From Clarkia xantiana subsp. parviflora (taxonomy: Eukaryota > Streptophyta > Magnoliopsida > Myrtales > Onagraceae), in contig JAPTYO010000058.1 of NCBI GenBank assembly GCA_036873135.1, positions 62,001 through 126,000 of the forward strand: a stretch of DNA of 64,000 nucleotides, given 5' to 3'. Shown here in pieces: positions 32,081 through 44,756 of the stretch. Below the pieces are notes generated by a model. It was not told the DNA's origin and did no database searches. It worked only from the letters and a program-made list of their open reading frames with translations. The first letter of the stretch is position 1; the number at the start of each line of letters is the position of its first letter. A program made the position numbers and the translations under genes.

Positions 32081-32630
32081 AAACCGGCGTAGTAAGTGTT
32101 GAGGCAGCCACTCGGTTCCTTGTATAAATGAGCCCACCGTAGCCTCGATCGGTGGTGTTGCCGTTGTATTGGATGGAACCAGACCTGCGGTTTTTGTACT
32201 CGCCGCCGTAGTAAAGTGTGGTCAGAGCAAACGTGCCGTTCCACTCCAACCACCCTACAATAGAAAGAAACAACAACTGTTGTCGAATACTCACTCACTC
32301 CTTCAACATAAATTTACATGCAATTGACCCTGGGCAGTGAATATATATATATATATATATATTATTTTGGTTATCGTTGGGTTTTCGTGCATAGAGGTTG
32401 CAGTTTTGGGAACACGACCGTGGCGTTGCCAAAAATGAAGTCAATGGTTCCGTAAACATCACATTAATTCGCGAGCGATACAACTAACTGTCTAAGTGAA
32501 TGCATGGTAGGCTACGAAGCTAGCTGCATTGCCGTAGAACACCGAGCCACTGCGTCCTGACACCAAGCTGCTTGCTTGGTCCTGCCTGCCGAGTTCTCAA
32601 AGGTTATGCCTTTCGCAGCTAATCACCAAG
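32081..32630 (-). pseudogene. Pectinesterase pseudogene fragment
   Basis: The minus strand carries the C-terminal half of a plant pectin methylesterase in several frames. Present are an ITFENSAG-like piece near 32600, HSLRQ near 32490-32500, DVYGTIDFIFGNATVVF near 32400-32465, QNCNLYARKP near 32375-32405, and after an AT-microsatellite interruption GWLEWNGTFALTTLYYG near 32210-32260. Frameshifts and stops separate them, and the N-terminal pro-region and most of the catalytic start are absent. It is oriented opposite to the intact pectinesterase 3.5 kb away and may be a decayed inverted relative. Confidence 0.8.
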
Positions 32631-32639
32631 TGCAAAAAC

Positions 32640-34105
32640 TCGATTATTTTACGTGTATCAAATGTTACATTTTTTTACTTCTCTTACAGATCTTCTTCTT
32701 ATAGCATAGATTAGATTAGATACTCACTCGTATATATATACATATATCCATCCTTTCCATGCACTATTAAACAAACAAAACCTTTCAATAATATGATAGA
32801 TCCATCATATGCACGAGAGCTGAGCAGAGCAGTAGGGGGGACAAGATCTCAGCCACCGACACAGTAGGATAATGAGGGACGACACGCGTCTCTAGTTACC
32901 AAATATACTAGTTTTTTTCTTTTGTAAACACAATACACTACAGTTGTTTGGATCCACTATAATAATATTTCAATAGATAGAAAATACAAAAAGTATTACA
33001 TATATAGAGGGTGACGGTGAGATTTTTTTTTTTTTTTTTTAGTATTACATCTAAATCTAATTTAAATAATTATTATCCTGCTAGATTAATGAAATTATAT
33101 TTAAGTATACGTAACGAAATTCGTAAATTTAATTTTGATTCTATGATTTCTGCCTCTAATTGTATATTATTTGTTCGCGTGACATAAATGGTAATTCTAA
33201 ATATTACACATACTAAAAAAGTTTACGTCGTAAAATAGTATTATATAATTTTCATGTCTATCAATACATTTTACATATATACTTATTTATTATTATTATT
33301 ATTCTAATATGAATATTATAATAAAAAACTTATAACTTTTTATATAACACATTAATTTAGTAACTTTTTTACCATGCAAAAATAAAAGTGATGACAATTT
33401 TAATAATATTAAAAAAAAAATTAACTTACATACATCATTATAATAACTTAATTCAGAATATATATTATTTTATAAAATATATTAGTTAATTTAAATGATA
33501 AATTCTTATGTAAACACATGTTAAATAATATTAAAAAGTAATTTTTCATTTGAGTAATATTTAACGCAATTGGCGGGCACTAGTTTAGGATATAAACTGA
33601 GACTATCCCTATATAATATGCAACCATATGCGAGAAAACATAAAATATATCCTTGACTAGTTGTCAAACACGGGGAATTCTTCTTGACTAGTTGTCAAAC
33701 ACGGGAAATTCGTGTATAGGATCAAACTGCACAACAGAAAAGTTGAGGGATCAATCCGCAATTTTTAAAATTTCTGCGACTAAAAATAACTAGTTAAATT
33801 TCGGTTCTTACATTCAATTATACGAATTTATCATGCAAGAAATCGACAACTCCGAAATTACACGTAAAATTGACGGAAACGAAAACCGTGATTTTCAATA
33901 CTGAGGCCCGTGCTAATCACGGTTCCTTAAATTGCATGAAAAGTGTATAGTTACGTTTGTATAGGTCAAACTGCTCCACCGATGACTCGAAGTGGTTAAG
34001 TACGGCCGGTTTACATTATTTGCTCGTCAAATTGATAAGTCAGATACAACTTTGTCATTAATAACCCATGTCATGCTCAATCTAACTCATTATTAGTTAT
34101 ATCAG

Positions 34106-34141
<36 letters not shown>

Positions 34142-36131
34142 GTAAGGCTAATTTAGTACTGTAATTGAAAGCAACGGTTAATTTTGTACTTAATTATCCT
34201 CTTCTATTATTTTCCCGTTTTGAATTACATTGTGCCGTTCTTCTCGATTACACATATTCATTACTCGCAACTCTTAAATTTGCCCATGTATTAATTAAAC
34301 TTAGACAATCATCGATGCGCGCAACGCACATTTTAATAAGTAATATTAAAAAAAAAAAGCATGAATAGATCATCTGAAACATTGGATTTCGCAAGGTAAT
34401 TTGGACAACTGTAGTCTAGCCAGAAGCAATTTAAGATTGAATTAGTAAAAACGTTAAACTTAAAGAGAAAATGAATCAATGAATGATCATACCCGTTTGG
34501 AATAGAGTAATGATGCTTTTCATTGGAGATAACATAGCATGCATTTTAGTTGGTATATAACAAGTTAACATTGCCTGCTCGTAATCTCTTCATCTAATAA
34601 GCAAACACTGGATATGCAGAATGATACACCTCAATTCCCAGAATCAACCATTTGCCTACTAACGCAATAGTAGTGACCATTGTTCGTTCGTCCAGAGTAT
34701 ATGAATAGAGAATACAGAATGTGCTACATATATATATATATATGTATACCATGCTTGTGAGCAGCAAAATTATTACTATTAATAAGCAGAAGAAGACAAA
34801 CCTGCTCTTGTGGGGCACTATAAAGGAGGAGAAATTTTTTAATAACTGGTGGACCTTCAGCCACTAAAATTAAAACAAATGTCAACATAACTGTTATTTT
34901 TGTCAACTATTTAGTGCCTGAAGTTCCACTAGCTGTCATACAGGTGGTGGATACGAGGTACCAAGAATTTCTCTCATAAAGGAGAGACTCCAAATAAAGC
35001 GATGAGTAGTTGGTTGACTTAAGTTTGAAATCGGCCGGACTAAGGCAAAGCAGTCTCTAAATTAATCCAGCAGTAGTTTGTTAGGTGCTGAACTTGCTTG
35101 TAGATTGAATTCTATCATAGAATGAGTTGGAATAAAAAATCGTACGTTATAGCAGAGCATAGATTAGTTTGGGCTAAGATTGATAATGGAGATTGGTTGA
35201 AGCAGGTCAGGGGAGAAAGATGGTAAACTTACAACGGTACCAGAATTCAAGAGGATTCTTCATCTTCATCAACATCACAAGGGGCTGATCAATCAATCCC
35301 TCTAAAAACCAAATTGCCAGCAGAAAGGTCAAAATACAACTCTTCTTGATCGAGTATAGCAGAGCTTCCTAGAATTGAAGTAGAGAATAATGACGTATTA
35401 TTAATTAATTAATAGATTGGTTGAAACACATCAGGGTAGAATATGAGTAACCGTGGGGGAGACCGTCGTTGCTACTCACCGGATCTGCCTGCAACGGAAG
35501 GAAGGGGAGAATTAATTAGCTAGACAAATTAAATGAGCGTAAGAGATAACAAGCTTTAATTGATCATCGCAATAATAAGTACGTACTGCATGGGTTTGGG
35601 GGTTTGGAACCGAACGTGTGGCTCCATTTACCTCCAAAATAACCATATGCATGGACCGACCCTGTATATACCGGACCACGTCGAGCTGTGATCGATGTGG
35701 CGCCTTCCAACATATACATACCTTCCCATTGTGCCTATACTCATATTGAATGAGTAAAGTGTTCGTTATAATTATTATTATATTACATGTTATAAAAAAT
35801 ATTCTAGTCACTGATAATTAATTAAAGAGAAACTTGTGTTACACACACCTGGCTTCCTTCGGTTCATATATATATATATAATTAAAGAAGACCAAGCAAA
35901 CTCACAAACCGCGCTAACCCTCCTAATTCCCGATCTGTATGTAAAACGTACGTTGACTTCAAAATAAAAGTCGTAATTTTCCATATTTAGAAAGCCTAAA
36001 AAATTATCTCCCATATATATCATCATCACCTTTAGGCTTGGCTTTATCTATCTATCTATCTATCTCTATCCATGCATGCATGCAGAGAAGAAAGACCCAC
36101 CCAACAATAAGCTCTACCGAATAATTTAATA
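32640..36131. other. Spacer upstream of pectinesterase
   Basis: AT-rich DNA with (AT)n near 34108-34137. AGTATTACAT occurs on both sides of a segment ending in a T18 run (about 32993-33050). A weak Helitron-like end, CGCAATTGGCGGGCACTAG followed by T, lies at 33565-33583. On the minus strand near 34316-34330 a TGCGTTGCGCGCA hairpin also resembles a Helitron end. Exon-like minus-strand segments near 34.8 and 35.3 kb are listed separately. Confidence 0.5.
34614..35392 (-). other. Possible exons of an unidentified minus-strand gene
   Basis: Two segments have coding character and splice-like borders. At about 35230-35370, after a TTCTAG acceptor, the frame reads EALLYSIKKSCILTFLLAIW and FLEGLIDQPLVMLMKMKNPL up to a GT. 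At about 34802-34860, after TTTTAG, it reads AEGPPVIKKFLLLYSAPQEQ up to GTTTGT. A third frame ending MVTTIALVGKWLILGIEVYH lies at 34594-34690. The first has a hydrophobic segment that could span a membrane. I do not recognise the family and could not build a complete gene; it may be decayed. Confidence 0.3.
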
Positions 36132-39100
36132 ATGTCTTCTTCTTCTTCTATCTGGACAGCATGTTTCTTAAATATGATCTTCATGATCTTGGTTCTAATT
36201 CCTCTATCCTATGCAACAACTGACTCATCAAAAATAGCGGTCCAATCGGAGAAACTGCTGGGGTCTTTGGTCGGAAGCGTGGTTAACACGGCAACCTCGG
36301 CGCCGGCCAATCTGTTGCATGATAACCTCTGCAAAACTTCACCGGACCAGGAATTCTGCAAAAAGTTGCTGCACAAAATCCACCACTCCAACGATATATT
36401 CTTCTTAGGGCGGTTCATTGTCAAGGAATCGGCCATGAAATCGAGGCGTTTCCTCAACGTGATCGATGGGTTGAAGATGAAACTCAGCAAGCCAGCTCCT
36501 GCTCTGGATGATTGCCAGGAGCTGGGCTTACTGAACGAGGACTTGGTGTCATTGACGTACAAAAAACTCAAGCACGCGTCATCCGTCCTCTCCCAGGCGG
36601 ATTCCGATGACGTGGAGACCCGCCTCAGCACCATGCTGACGAATCAGCAGACGTGCATGGACAGTATGGACGAATTGGAAACCCCGCAGGAAGTAAAGGC
36701 CGGGTTGTTTGCCGAGTTAGATAACGACAGGAAGCTGTTTGGTATGTCCCTGTCGGTTTTCCAACAGGGCTGGGCCCCGCCGAGGCAGAACAAGCTGCAT
36801 TGGACGCCGCCACCGAATATGCACCATTTCCCGTTGAGACACGGCGGCGATATGTCGCTAAAGATGTCTAAGCACTGGCACCACATGTTTGAAAAGTTTA
36901 GCGGGCGGAGGCACTTAGAAGCTGCTGAGGAGCTGGAGGGTACGGTTAAGATCGCTCAGCTCGTGGCCGTCAAGAAAGACGGCACCGGAACCTTCACCAC
37001 CATAACCCAAGCTATCGAGGCTGCACCCAAGGACAATGACGGCAAAAAAGGGTATTTCATGATATACGTGGCCGCAGGGATTTACGAGGAGTATGTGATG
37101 ATCCCTAAGCACAAGACGCATTTGATGATAATCGGTGACGGGATCGGCAAGACCATTATTACCGGAAACCACAGCAACCGTGGTGGATGGACTACGTATA
37201 AGTCAGCTACATTGGGTGAGCCATCCATCCATCATTATTATTTATTAGCTTATAATAATTAGAGAAATACTTTAGTTCGGCCCGGGGGACTCCATTTTCA
37301 GTGAGAACCAAATCATTTATCGCCACGTTGGAAAATTGTGTCCCTTTAGAATTGTTGAGTTGCACTGACTAATTTCCCTTAAAGAAGAAATCACGGTTAG
37401 GGGCAGAGCCGCTGAGGGTTTTTTTTTTTTTTTTTTTTTTTTCTTCCGGTTTTCTTTCTTTTCTCAATCAAATTACACATATTACTATAAATAAAAAATA
37501 TCACCAAAAACAAATTGATACTTGCACTTTAAATTTTTAAAGAAATTGCTATATCAGTTACAAAACCGGTCAAATTAGACACAAAATGACATCTGTTCCA
37601 GTAACATGAAATTTTTTATGCGAACCTAAAATGAATTTAAACATAAACTGAAAGGACTATAACAAAATATTTTCAAATGAATGCTCGGTTGGATTTCACC
37701 CAATTACAACGGTGTATTTCAATTGAGTATCTAAGTAAATGCATTTCGCTTGATAAGACTGATATAATAAAATATTATTTATTAAAAACTCGTATACTCG
37801 CGAGTAGTTCGAACCAGGCATCGTCAAGATTTAACTCGATTAAAATAAAATTAAATCGTTTGAATTTTGACTGAGTAGTTCACAAGTAGTTTGACTCAAA
37901 TTTATATATAAGTAACGATAAAATTTCTTTTCATAGATTTTTATACAAAAAATGAATAGTGCATTGCCCATATACTTGAAATTTTTTTATAACTGAGTAT
38001 ATATTAATTTTTTTTCTAAGTTAAAAAAAAAATAGTTTAAACGGATAAAGCTTAACAGTATTATAAAAAAGAGATATGATGCACCATTATATATAGATGT
38101 ATAGTCTAATATTAATTTTTGGCAAAAAAAGTCTAAATTAATTATCCAAAACAATTCATTAAAATATTTTTCAACTCGATCGAAATAAAAAGAGAAATAG
38201 TTGTATAAGGGGCCTCCTAAAAATCAAGATTAAAGGAGACCATTCAGATTATGCCACCTCATCATTTATCTCATGTTATTATAGGGTGCATAGTATATTA
38301 GCACTCCATATTTTATTTTCTCCAATATTACGGTTATATGTGTAGTAATTTTTTACTATTGTTAAAATTGTAATTTAAAAAAAAATAACTTTTTGAAAGT
38401 CGACCGTCTTTTTTCTCATTTCTTAAAAATAAAATAAAAACTTTTTTTTGGTCATAATGATGCATATATTTGTGATTTTTTTTTAATAAAATAGTATTAT
38501 TTGAACAAGTAAATATAAAACTAGTAAATTTTTCACAATCAGTTACAACAGCTGTCTCTTAAGGGGATGCAATTAGTGTCAATGGATTTTTTTTTTCATT
38601 TCTTGGTTTAGAATATAAGTAATTTTAGGGTTTATATAGTTTTAGTTTTTTTTTCTTCTAAAATTCTATTAAAATGGTGAACAGTTTTGTTTGGCTGTAT
38701 GAATCATAAATGCTTAAAATTGGATGAACAGTTCATCCAACTTTAGCCCTATATGATTCACCCGGCCAAACTGTTCGTTAGATTTTAGCCATCTAGAGTT
38801 CAACCTGTCAAACTGTTTACTCATTCTAACAGAGTTTTAGAAAAAAAAACTACATAATGCCTAAAAAAATATATACCGTTAATGCATTTTTGAAAAGACT
38901 ACAATTTTTAATTAATTGTGAACAGTTTGCTAGTTTTGTATTTGTTTATTCCAATGTACTATTTTATATTTATTAATCATTTCATTCATCCAATCCAATA
39001 GTTTTTTTAAATAATCCTAAATCTATCTAAACTAATTTATTCTATACATTTCACTGACCAATATATTTTTTTAAAAAAAGAATTATAAAACAAAGTCCTA

Positions 39101-40521
39101 AAAATAAATTGTGCCGCAATATTTTCTGTTTTTATAGTTAATTTCCAAAACATTCTTTGTTGGTTTATATAATATTACTAGGTTTAAAAATAAGTTTTTT
39201 TTAGAAAAAAAAACAATCTAGGCAGTTACTCACTCTTATGAAATATTATTACCTGTAGTTGGAGCATTTTATTTGTGTGGAATCTACCTACATGGCAAGT
39301 AACTACTTGTCTCTGCTTTTGGGCAAATAACGGGGCCCCCGTACGCTAGAGACTCTCAAATAAAAAACGGAGCAGAAATGAATTAACGGTTAAAGATTTG
39401 AAGGCCGGAAATGATTATATACAACATACCTACCATAAGCAGGTAGTAAATAATGACATGTCACCATGTGAGTGGGCTCTGCTTTTATGACTTTTAAGGA
39501 GGCCCCGTATTTTAGACTCTCCCTAATAATTAACATCTTTATAATTACTTTTTTTTTTTAAAATATATCACATGAAGTCAATCGACAAACTTAATTTGTT
39601 AATAATAAGACATGTTTTTACCCCGTGAGTCCGAACTTATGCGTAAATACATTAATTCAACACACTTTTATATTACATATTAAGTTATCAATACTACGGG
39701 TGTCAAGGAACCCGTAGACCCTCGGGGTGAGGTATGAGACGGGTGAAAGCATTCATCAGCATACTTTTATACTACATGTATAGTAACATATATAATTAAC
39801 TCTTTGACAAATATTTTTGGATGTAGCTGTGGTTTCACCAAACTTCGTCGCCGTAAACATAACAATCCGAAACACGGCTGGGCCAGAAGGGCACCAAGCA
39901 GTAGCAGTGCGCAACAGTGCGGATCTATCCACATTCTACATGTGCAGCTTTGAGGGGTACCAAGACACATTATATGCACACTCTCTGCGACAATTCTACC
40001 GGGAATGCGACATTTACGGGACGGTAGATTACATATTCGGGAACGCAGAAGTGGTTTTCCAGAGCTGCAATATGTACTCGCGCCTGCCAATGCCAGGACA
40101 GTCAAATGCAGTGACTGCTCAAGGCAGAGTTTTCGCAAGCCAGAACACAGGGACGTCAATCATAAACTGCACCATTACAGCAGCCCCTGACCTAGCCGCA
40201 AACCCCGGAAAAGCCAAGACGTATCTGGGGAGGCCGTGGAAGGAATACTCAAGGACCCTCATCATGAATTCTTACATAGATGCGACTGTGGATCCTAGTG
40301 GGTGGGAACTGTGGAATGACACATTTGCCCTAGAGACTCTTTACTATGGTGAGCACAATAACAGGGGGCCCGGTGCGTCTACCGCGGTTCGGGTCATGTG
40401 GCCTGGTTACCATTCAGAAGTGGATCCGGTGGTGGCAGCCAACTTCACCGTCGCTAACTTCATTGATGGTGATGAATGGCTTCCCATGACAGGGGTGCCG
40501 TACCAGGGCGGTCTGTTGTAA
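36132..40521 (+). CDS. Pectinesterase with inhibitor-like pro-domain (592 aa)
   Basis: De-esterifies cell-wall homogalacturonan. Exon 1 is 36132-37215 and exon 2 is 39827-40521; they join in frame (ATTGG|GTGAGC to TGTAG|CTGTGG) to give LAVVSPNFVAVN. The N-terminus has a hydrophobic signal (FLNMIFMILVLIPLSYA). The PMEI-like pro-region follows, with conserved cysteines (NLCKTSPDQEFCKKLL, DDCQELG, NQQTCMDSMDE), then a basic GRRHLEAAEE segment where such proteins are often cleaved. The catalytic domain starts at VAVKKDGTGTFTTI and shows GIYEEYV, HQAVAVR, GYQDTLYAHSLRQFYRECDI, VDYIFGNA and YLGRPWKEYSR, so the catalytic Gln, two Asp and Arg are present. The usual DFIFG is DYIFG. Length fits type-I (group 2) pectinesterases. 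The intron is 2.6 kb, long for this family. Confidence 0.95.
37216..39826 (+). other. Long single intron of pectinesterase
   Basis: 2611 bp, AT-rich, with a T26 run near 37418-37442 and many poly(T) tracts. No embedded gene is recognisable. Two similar GC-rich snippets near 39333 and 39500 (CCCCGTA followed by TAGA and GACTCTC) suggest remnants of a small repeat. Confidence 0.7.
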
Positions 40522-40644
40522 TTAATTAACAAGAATAATAATACCACTACCGGTCCTAGCTAGTGTTTTATTTTTTGCTTTAATTTAAATCCCCATGCTT
40601 GGGGCGGTGGATCCATACACAATTACACCTACCTTACCTATTAA

Positions 40645-40675
40645 CTAGACAACTTTTTCCGCGCAATTCGCGGAC
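40645..40675 (-). mobile_element. Helitron 3' terminus on the minus strand
   Basis: On the minus strand TCCGCG-AATTG-CGCGGA forms a 6-bp stem, followed by AAAAGTTGT and CTAG, with T next. This is the Helitron 3' signature in the opposite orientation to the other ends in the window, so the element body would extend toward higher coordinates. Its 5' end could not be located. Confidence 0.55.
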
Positions 40676-41486
40676 GATTTGTTACATACTGTAGTTTAAT
40701 AATAAGATATAAAATTAGAGTTTTTTTTTACATATAAAATAATATAGATTTGCAAGTCGCATCTAATTTATCTTTCACCTTTACAAAACATTTTGATATT
40801 ATTGTCTTCATCAATTATATATGTTATTCCATATTGGGCCGAGTTAAATCTAATATGCCAATATAGAACAACCATTTATGCAAGTGAAGTTCCATACTAA
40901 AACTAATTGTTGATAGAAGATGTAGCACACTTGCTTATATGGTGTTCTAATTTAATCCACCATGGTGCTTATACGGTGCTCTAATTGCAATCACAAATTA
41001 GTGACAATTTTATTATTATTGTATATTTACATTTGTTTATAAAAAAAATCATTTTTATTTATTATTAATAAATGTACATATTATGTATATCTAATATTGA
41101 ATATTGCATATTATAATGTTTTGGATTCATGATCAAGTTAGAGTTTGATCTTAAAATTTGACAACTTTTCCAATTTTCTAGTTAGTGCCGAAAATTCCTA
41201 GGGGTGTTTTAGGTAAAAAAATTAATTTTCTTGGCCACTTAGCAATTAAAAATTCGGCACAATCTATAATAGATATAGGTTGCCATTTTTAAATTTTATT
41301 AATAGGTAATTATATCTAGAAGTTGGAAATAAGGATAGGTTCTAATATAATATTGTAAAAGATATTAACTATCAATATATATGGATTAAAATAGGGTTAA
41401 TATATATATTGATAGATTTAGTTACTATTAAACAATTAAGAAGATATATTGTCTACATATTTTAATCCCTAAAAGATATATTCGAC

Positions 41487-41556
<70 letters not shown>

Positions 41557-41750
41557 CGGCTGAAAATATATTAATATATATATTTATATTGTTGATTGAT
41601 TTATATCTTAAAGATAGAATCTTGACAATATTTATATGTATATATAAATATATATAAGTACCGAATTTATATATATATAATTCGGCCAAAATTGTATATT
41701 AATATATATTTATATTGTTGATTGATTTACATCTCAAAGATAGAATCTTG

Positions 41751-41814
<64 letters not shown>

Positions 41815-41880
41815 TATGCCGATTTTTTTTTATATATATATAAGCAATATTGGAAATTATTTTATATAATTAATAATTCT
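40676..41880. repeat. AT-rich spacer with long (AT)n tracts
   Basis: Two long AT microsatellites at about 41489-41552 and 41754-41812 lie in related sequence. TTGTTGATTGATTTA followed by AAAGATAGAATCTTGACAAT occurs twice, about 130 bp apart, so the tracts sit in a local duplication. The 75-codon minus-strand frame across it is an artefact of the AT repeat. Confidence 0.75.
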
Positions 41881-42222
41881 TGATAGAGAGAAATGAATTT
41901 CTCTCAAATCACAACTTGAGAGGAGTTGTGATCAATGTGTGTTTTGGAGGTGACACCAATACCTCCTTATATAGTGGGGGAGGAGAAAATCCTCCCCCTT
42001 CCCTTCTAGGGTTCGGCACCGACCTATGTGGGTGGGAAGGACCAATTTTGGGCCCATGTCACATGGGAATTGGGTCGAGCCCAATTAGCCCAAATGTGAC
42101 ATTTACCTAATTGTCTTAGGTAACCACATATATTAACGGGCTACCAATTACGGCGCCACGTTACCATATGCTAACATCTTTTCTACTTGTCCTATTCTAC
42201 CTGTCCTATAGTGAATAGGACA
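41881..42222 (-). repeat. LTR-like fragment
   Basis: Starts TGATAGAGAG and ends AATAGGACA on the plus strand. Read on the minus strand it is TG...CA bounded with a TATA-like ACTATATAAGGAGG near 41965-41980. Those are LTR features. There is no matching target duplication at its right edge, where it abuts gag-like sequence, so it is either a recombined or nested fragment. Lineage not determined. Confidence 0.45.
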
Positions 42223-42615
42223 TGACCTTTGCTCACCGTCTCGATTTCGGGAGCATTGGGATCTCTTTTTCCAATAGATTCTCCTCCGCAATCTTCACAC
42301 TGGAGGCTACTTCTTCCTTCCGGGAGACTTCTCGGGTTGGTTCCTTCTTGTCAGGAACAGTTCCCGCCTGGGCTTGGTTCCAAAAGGCTATGAAAGTCGC
42401 CATTACCTCTTGAGGGACAACCAGGGGGACTGTTCTCGCCTCTTCTGAATTTGGTAATGACTTGGAGTGACTAGGATTCTCTTCCCACTAGTGCCATTAG
42501 CCTGGGGCATAGGCGGATCTTCCTCCGGTGTTGATTTTGAAGTGGTGGGATTCACTTGAGATCTTCCCACCTCCTCTACCACGGAGTTTGGCATCTTGTT
42601 CTTCTCGAAGGCCAT
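42223..42615 (-). pseudogene. gag N-terminal remnant of a second gypsy-type element
   Basis: A Met at 42613-42615, 36 bp inside the presumed LTR edge, starts MAFEKNKMPNSVVEEVGRSQ. The frame runs to 42403; after a shift, MATFIAFWNQAQAGTVPDKK continues to about 42235. Position after an LTR and primer-binding site makes it a gag remnant. Nothing of pol is present. Confidence 0.55.
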
Positions 42616-42629
42616 GACGTTTTGATCAA

Positions 42630-43570
42630 GTTCCTATAGACGGCGCCAAATGTTGGGATAAAGATGTCGTGGCCTTGAACTTCTAGTAGTGGACTTCGAG
42701 TTCTCGCTGGGAGTTAACTTAAGTATCTTTCTCGACCTCTCGGGTACTTAGTTTTCTTTAGGAGCTTTGTGCTACGCGAGGACCTGAAAAGAGGTGGGGA
42801 TGGCCCCTGATTCGACTCCGAAACTTAAGTCAGTTATGGATTTATGTTAGAGTATTGTAAAGTATGAGAATCAAGATTGTAAAACATTTATAATGTTCCC
42901 CTATTTATAGGGAGAGATTCCCGACTTTAAATGACGGCTACCCTCTTGGGAGGGTTTCTGTCCAGATTTGGTTTAAGCAGGTGACAAGTAGGTCGCCACC
43001 TCATCTTTACTTAGCTTGGAAGGTTTTCCTTTGGCGGCTGAAGCACGTCACCACCTGTCCCTTTCCTTAAGATGAGGGTTTCTCCATGGCGGCTAGAGCA
43101 GGTCGCCACCTGTCCCTTTCCTTAAGAGGAGGGTTTCTTCATAGCGGCTAGAGCAGGTCGCCACCCGTCCATTTCCTTAAGAGGAAGGTTTCTTCATAGC
43201 AGCTAGAGCAGGTCGCCACCCGTCCCTTTCCTTAAAAGGAAGGTTTCTTCATGGCTAGAGCAGGATGCCACCTGTCCCTTTCCTTAAGGTTTCTTCAGTG
43301 GTGTTTTGGCTATCGACTCGACTCGTACCTTAATAGGAGAGCCTTGAGTTATTTAGTCGCCTTCTTTTGTTAGTCGTTCTTCGAAAGTCGGCTTCTTCAT
43401 AAATAGTCGTCGACCATTTGCTTTGCCTTGTCGTTCTGAACATGAATGGTCGACGACTTATTTTTCTTTAGTCTCGCCTTCAAACGTCCTATAGTACCGT
43501 TTTGCCATTATAAAGTGAATAGTGAAGTGAGACAGTTCCTAATAGTAGGAACTCCCACGTTACTGTTCAT
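42630..43570 (-). repeat. LTR and primer-binding site of a second gypsy-type element
   Basis: The plus strand reads ACGGCGCCAAA then TGTTGGGATAAAG at 42651. On the minus strand this is an LTR ending CCCAACA followed by TTTGGCGCCGTCTATAGG, close to the primer-binding site of the intact element. CTATAAATAGGGGAAC (minus strand) near 42898-42913 is a TATA box. The outer edge is uncertain, perhaps near 43570. Four to five copies of a ~55-bp GC-rich repeat (GGCGGCTAGAGCAGGTCGCC) lie in the U3-like part at 43033-43290. Confidence 0.6.
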
Positions 43571-44756
43571 GTCTGTTCCTACTTGTTAATATTATTTTAT
43601 TCAGTTGTTTTGCTTCTCTTTTGGATTATATATATATATATATATAATTATGCTACGCTAAGTCAGATAATGACACGAGCCATAATAAGTTGTTTTTAAT
43701 ATTAAATAAGTTAAATAATGACACGAACCAAAATTACTACTTTTTAACTTCGAATCAATTTCAAAGTTTTCAGATTCAATTTGTTTATATTTTACCATGT
43801 AACACAACCTCAATTCTAAATTTTGAAAAATAGTATACATATTATTAAACGTGAAATAACTTTTTTTACTAAAAAAACATTATTTTAATTTAATGCATAT
43901 ATATTTATATATAATCTATTTATTATATTATATATAAATATGAAAAAGTGTTCAATTATGATGATACTGCTGAAGGCATATCGCTGCCAGAGGTGAGCAC
44001 AAGACCTCCAATCTCGTATCAAATTCATATCGAAAATAATATCCAATTATGCGATAAAGAGAAACATAAAAAATTACAAGACGATTTGGTCGAACATCTC
44101 TGGCAATTTAATAACGTGTGAGACAATTCTATGTAGTCTCATATATATATATATATATATATATTATTTTAGTTGGCAGGTTTAATGTATTATTTTTATA
44201 TTTTTTGTAATGTAATTTTTAAATTATTCAATCATTGATTTAAAAAAAATTGCGTGCTCATTTATATATTATATTATTTTTTATACAATTTTGTTAAATA
44301 CCAAAATAATCGTAATTACTTTTAAATGTATAGTACGTAAATAATTGAACTAACCCTAACGACAATGACTTTCGAATTTTGAGATAATTAACAACACACG
44401 TCGGTCAAAGTTGGAATTATTTTTTAAAATAACATATTTAAATAAAATATATATAGAAATAATATGAAAAAATAAATAATTATTAATATAGCACAAAAAG
44501 CTGGACGAACCTGCGTACGCAAGATGGACCTGCGTTTGAAAGTGCAGGAGGGACCCACGTGATGAGATTTACATTTTCAATGATAAAGTGGGCGGACGTG
44601 AGGCAATTTTGTTTCCATCCAACGGTCCCACCACCATCACATCCAATGATCCAAATATCTAATACATTATGCAAATAAGTAGAAAAAATTTCTTCCTCCG
44701 TTAACCATTATATATAATATTGCAAAATTAAATATTATATATTGTTTATCATCTAT

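Noticed and set aside
41462..41689. 75-codon frame rich in Ile and Tyr
   Set aside because: Encoded by the (AT)n microsatellite.
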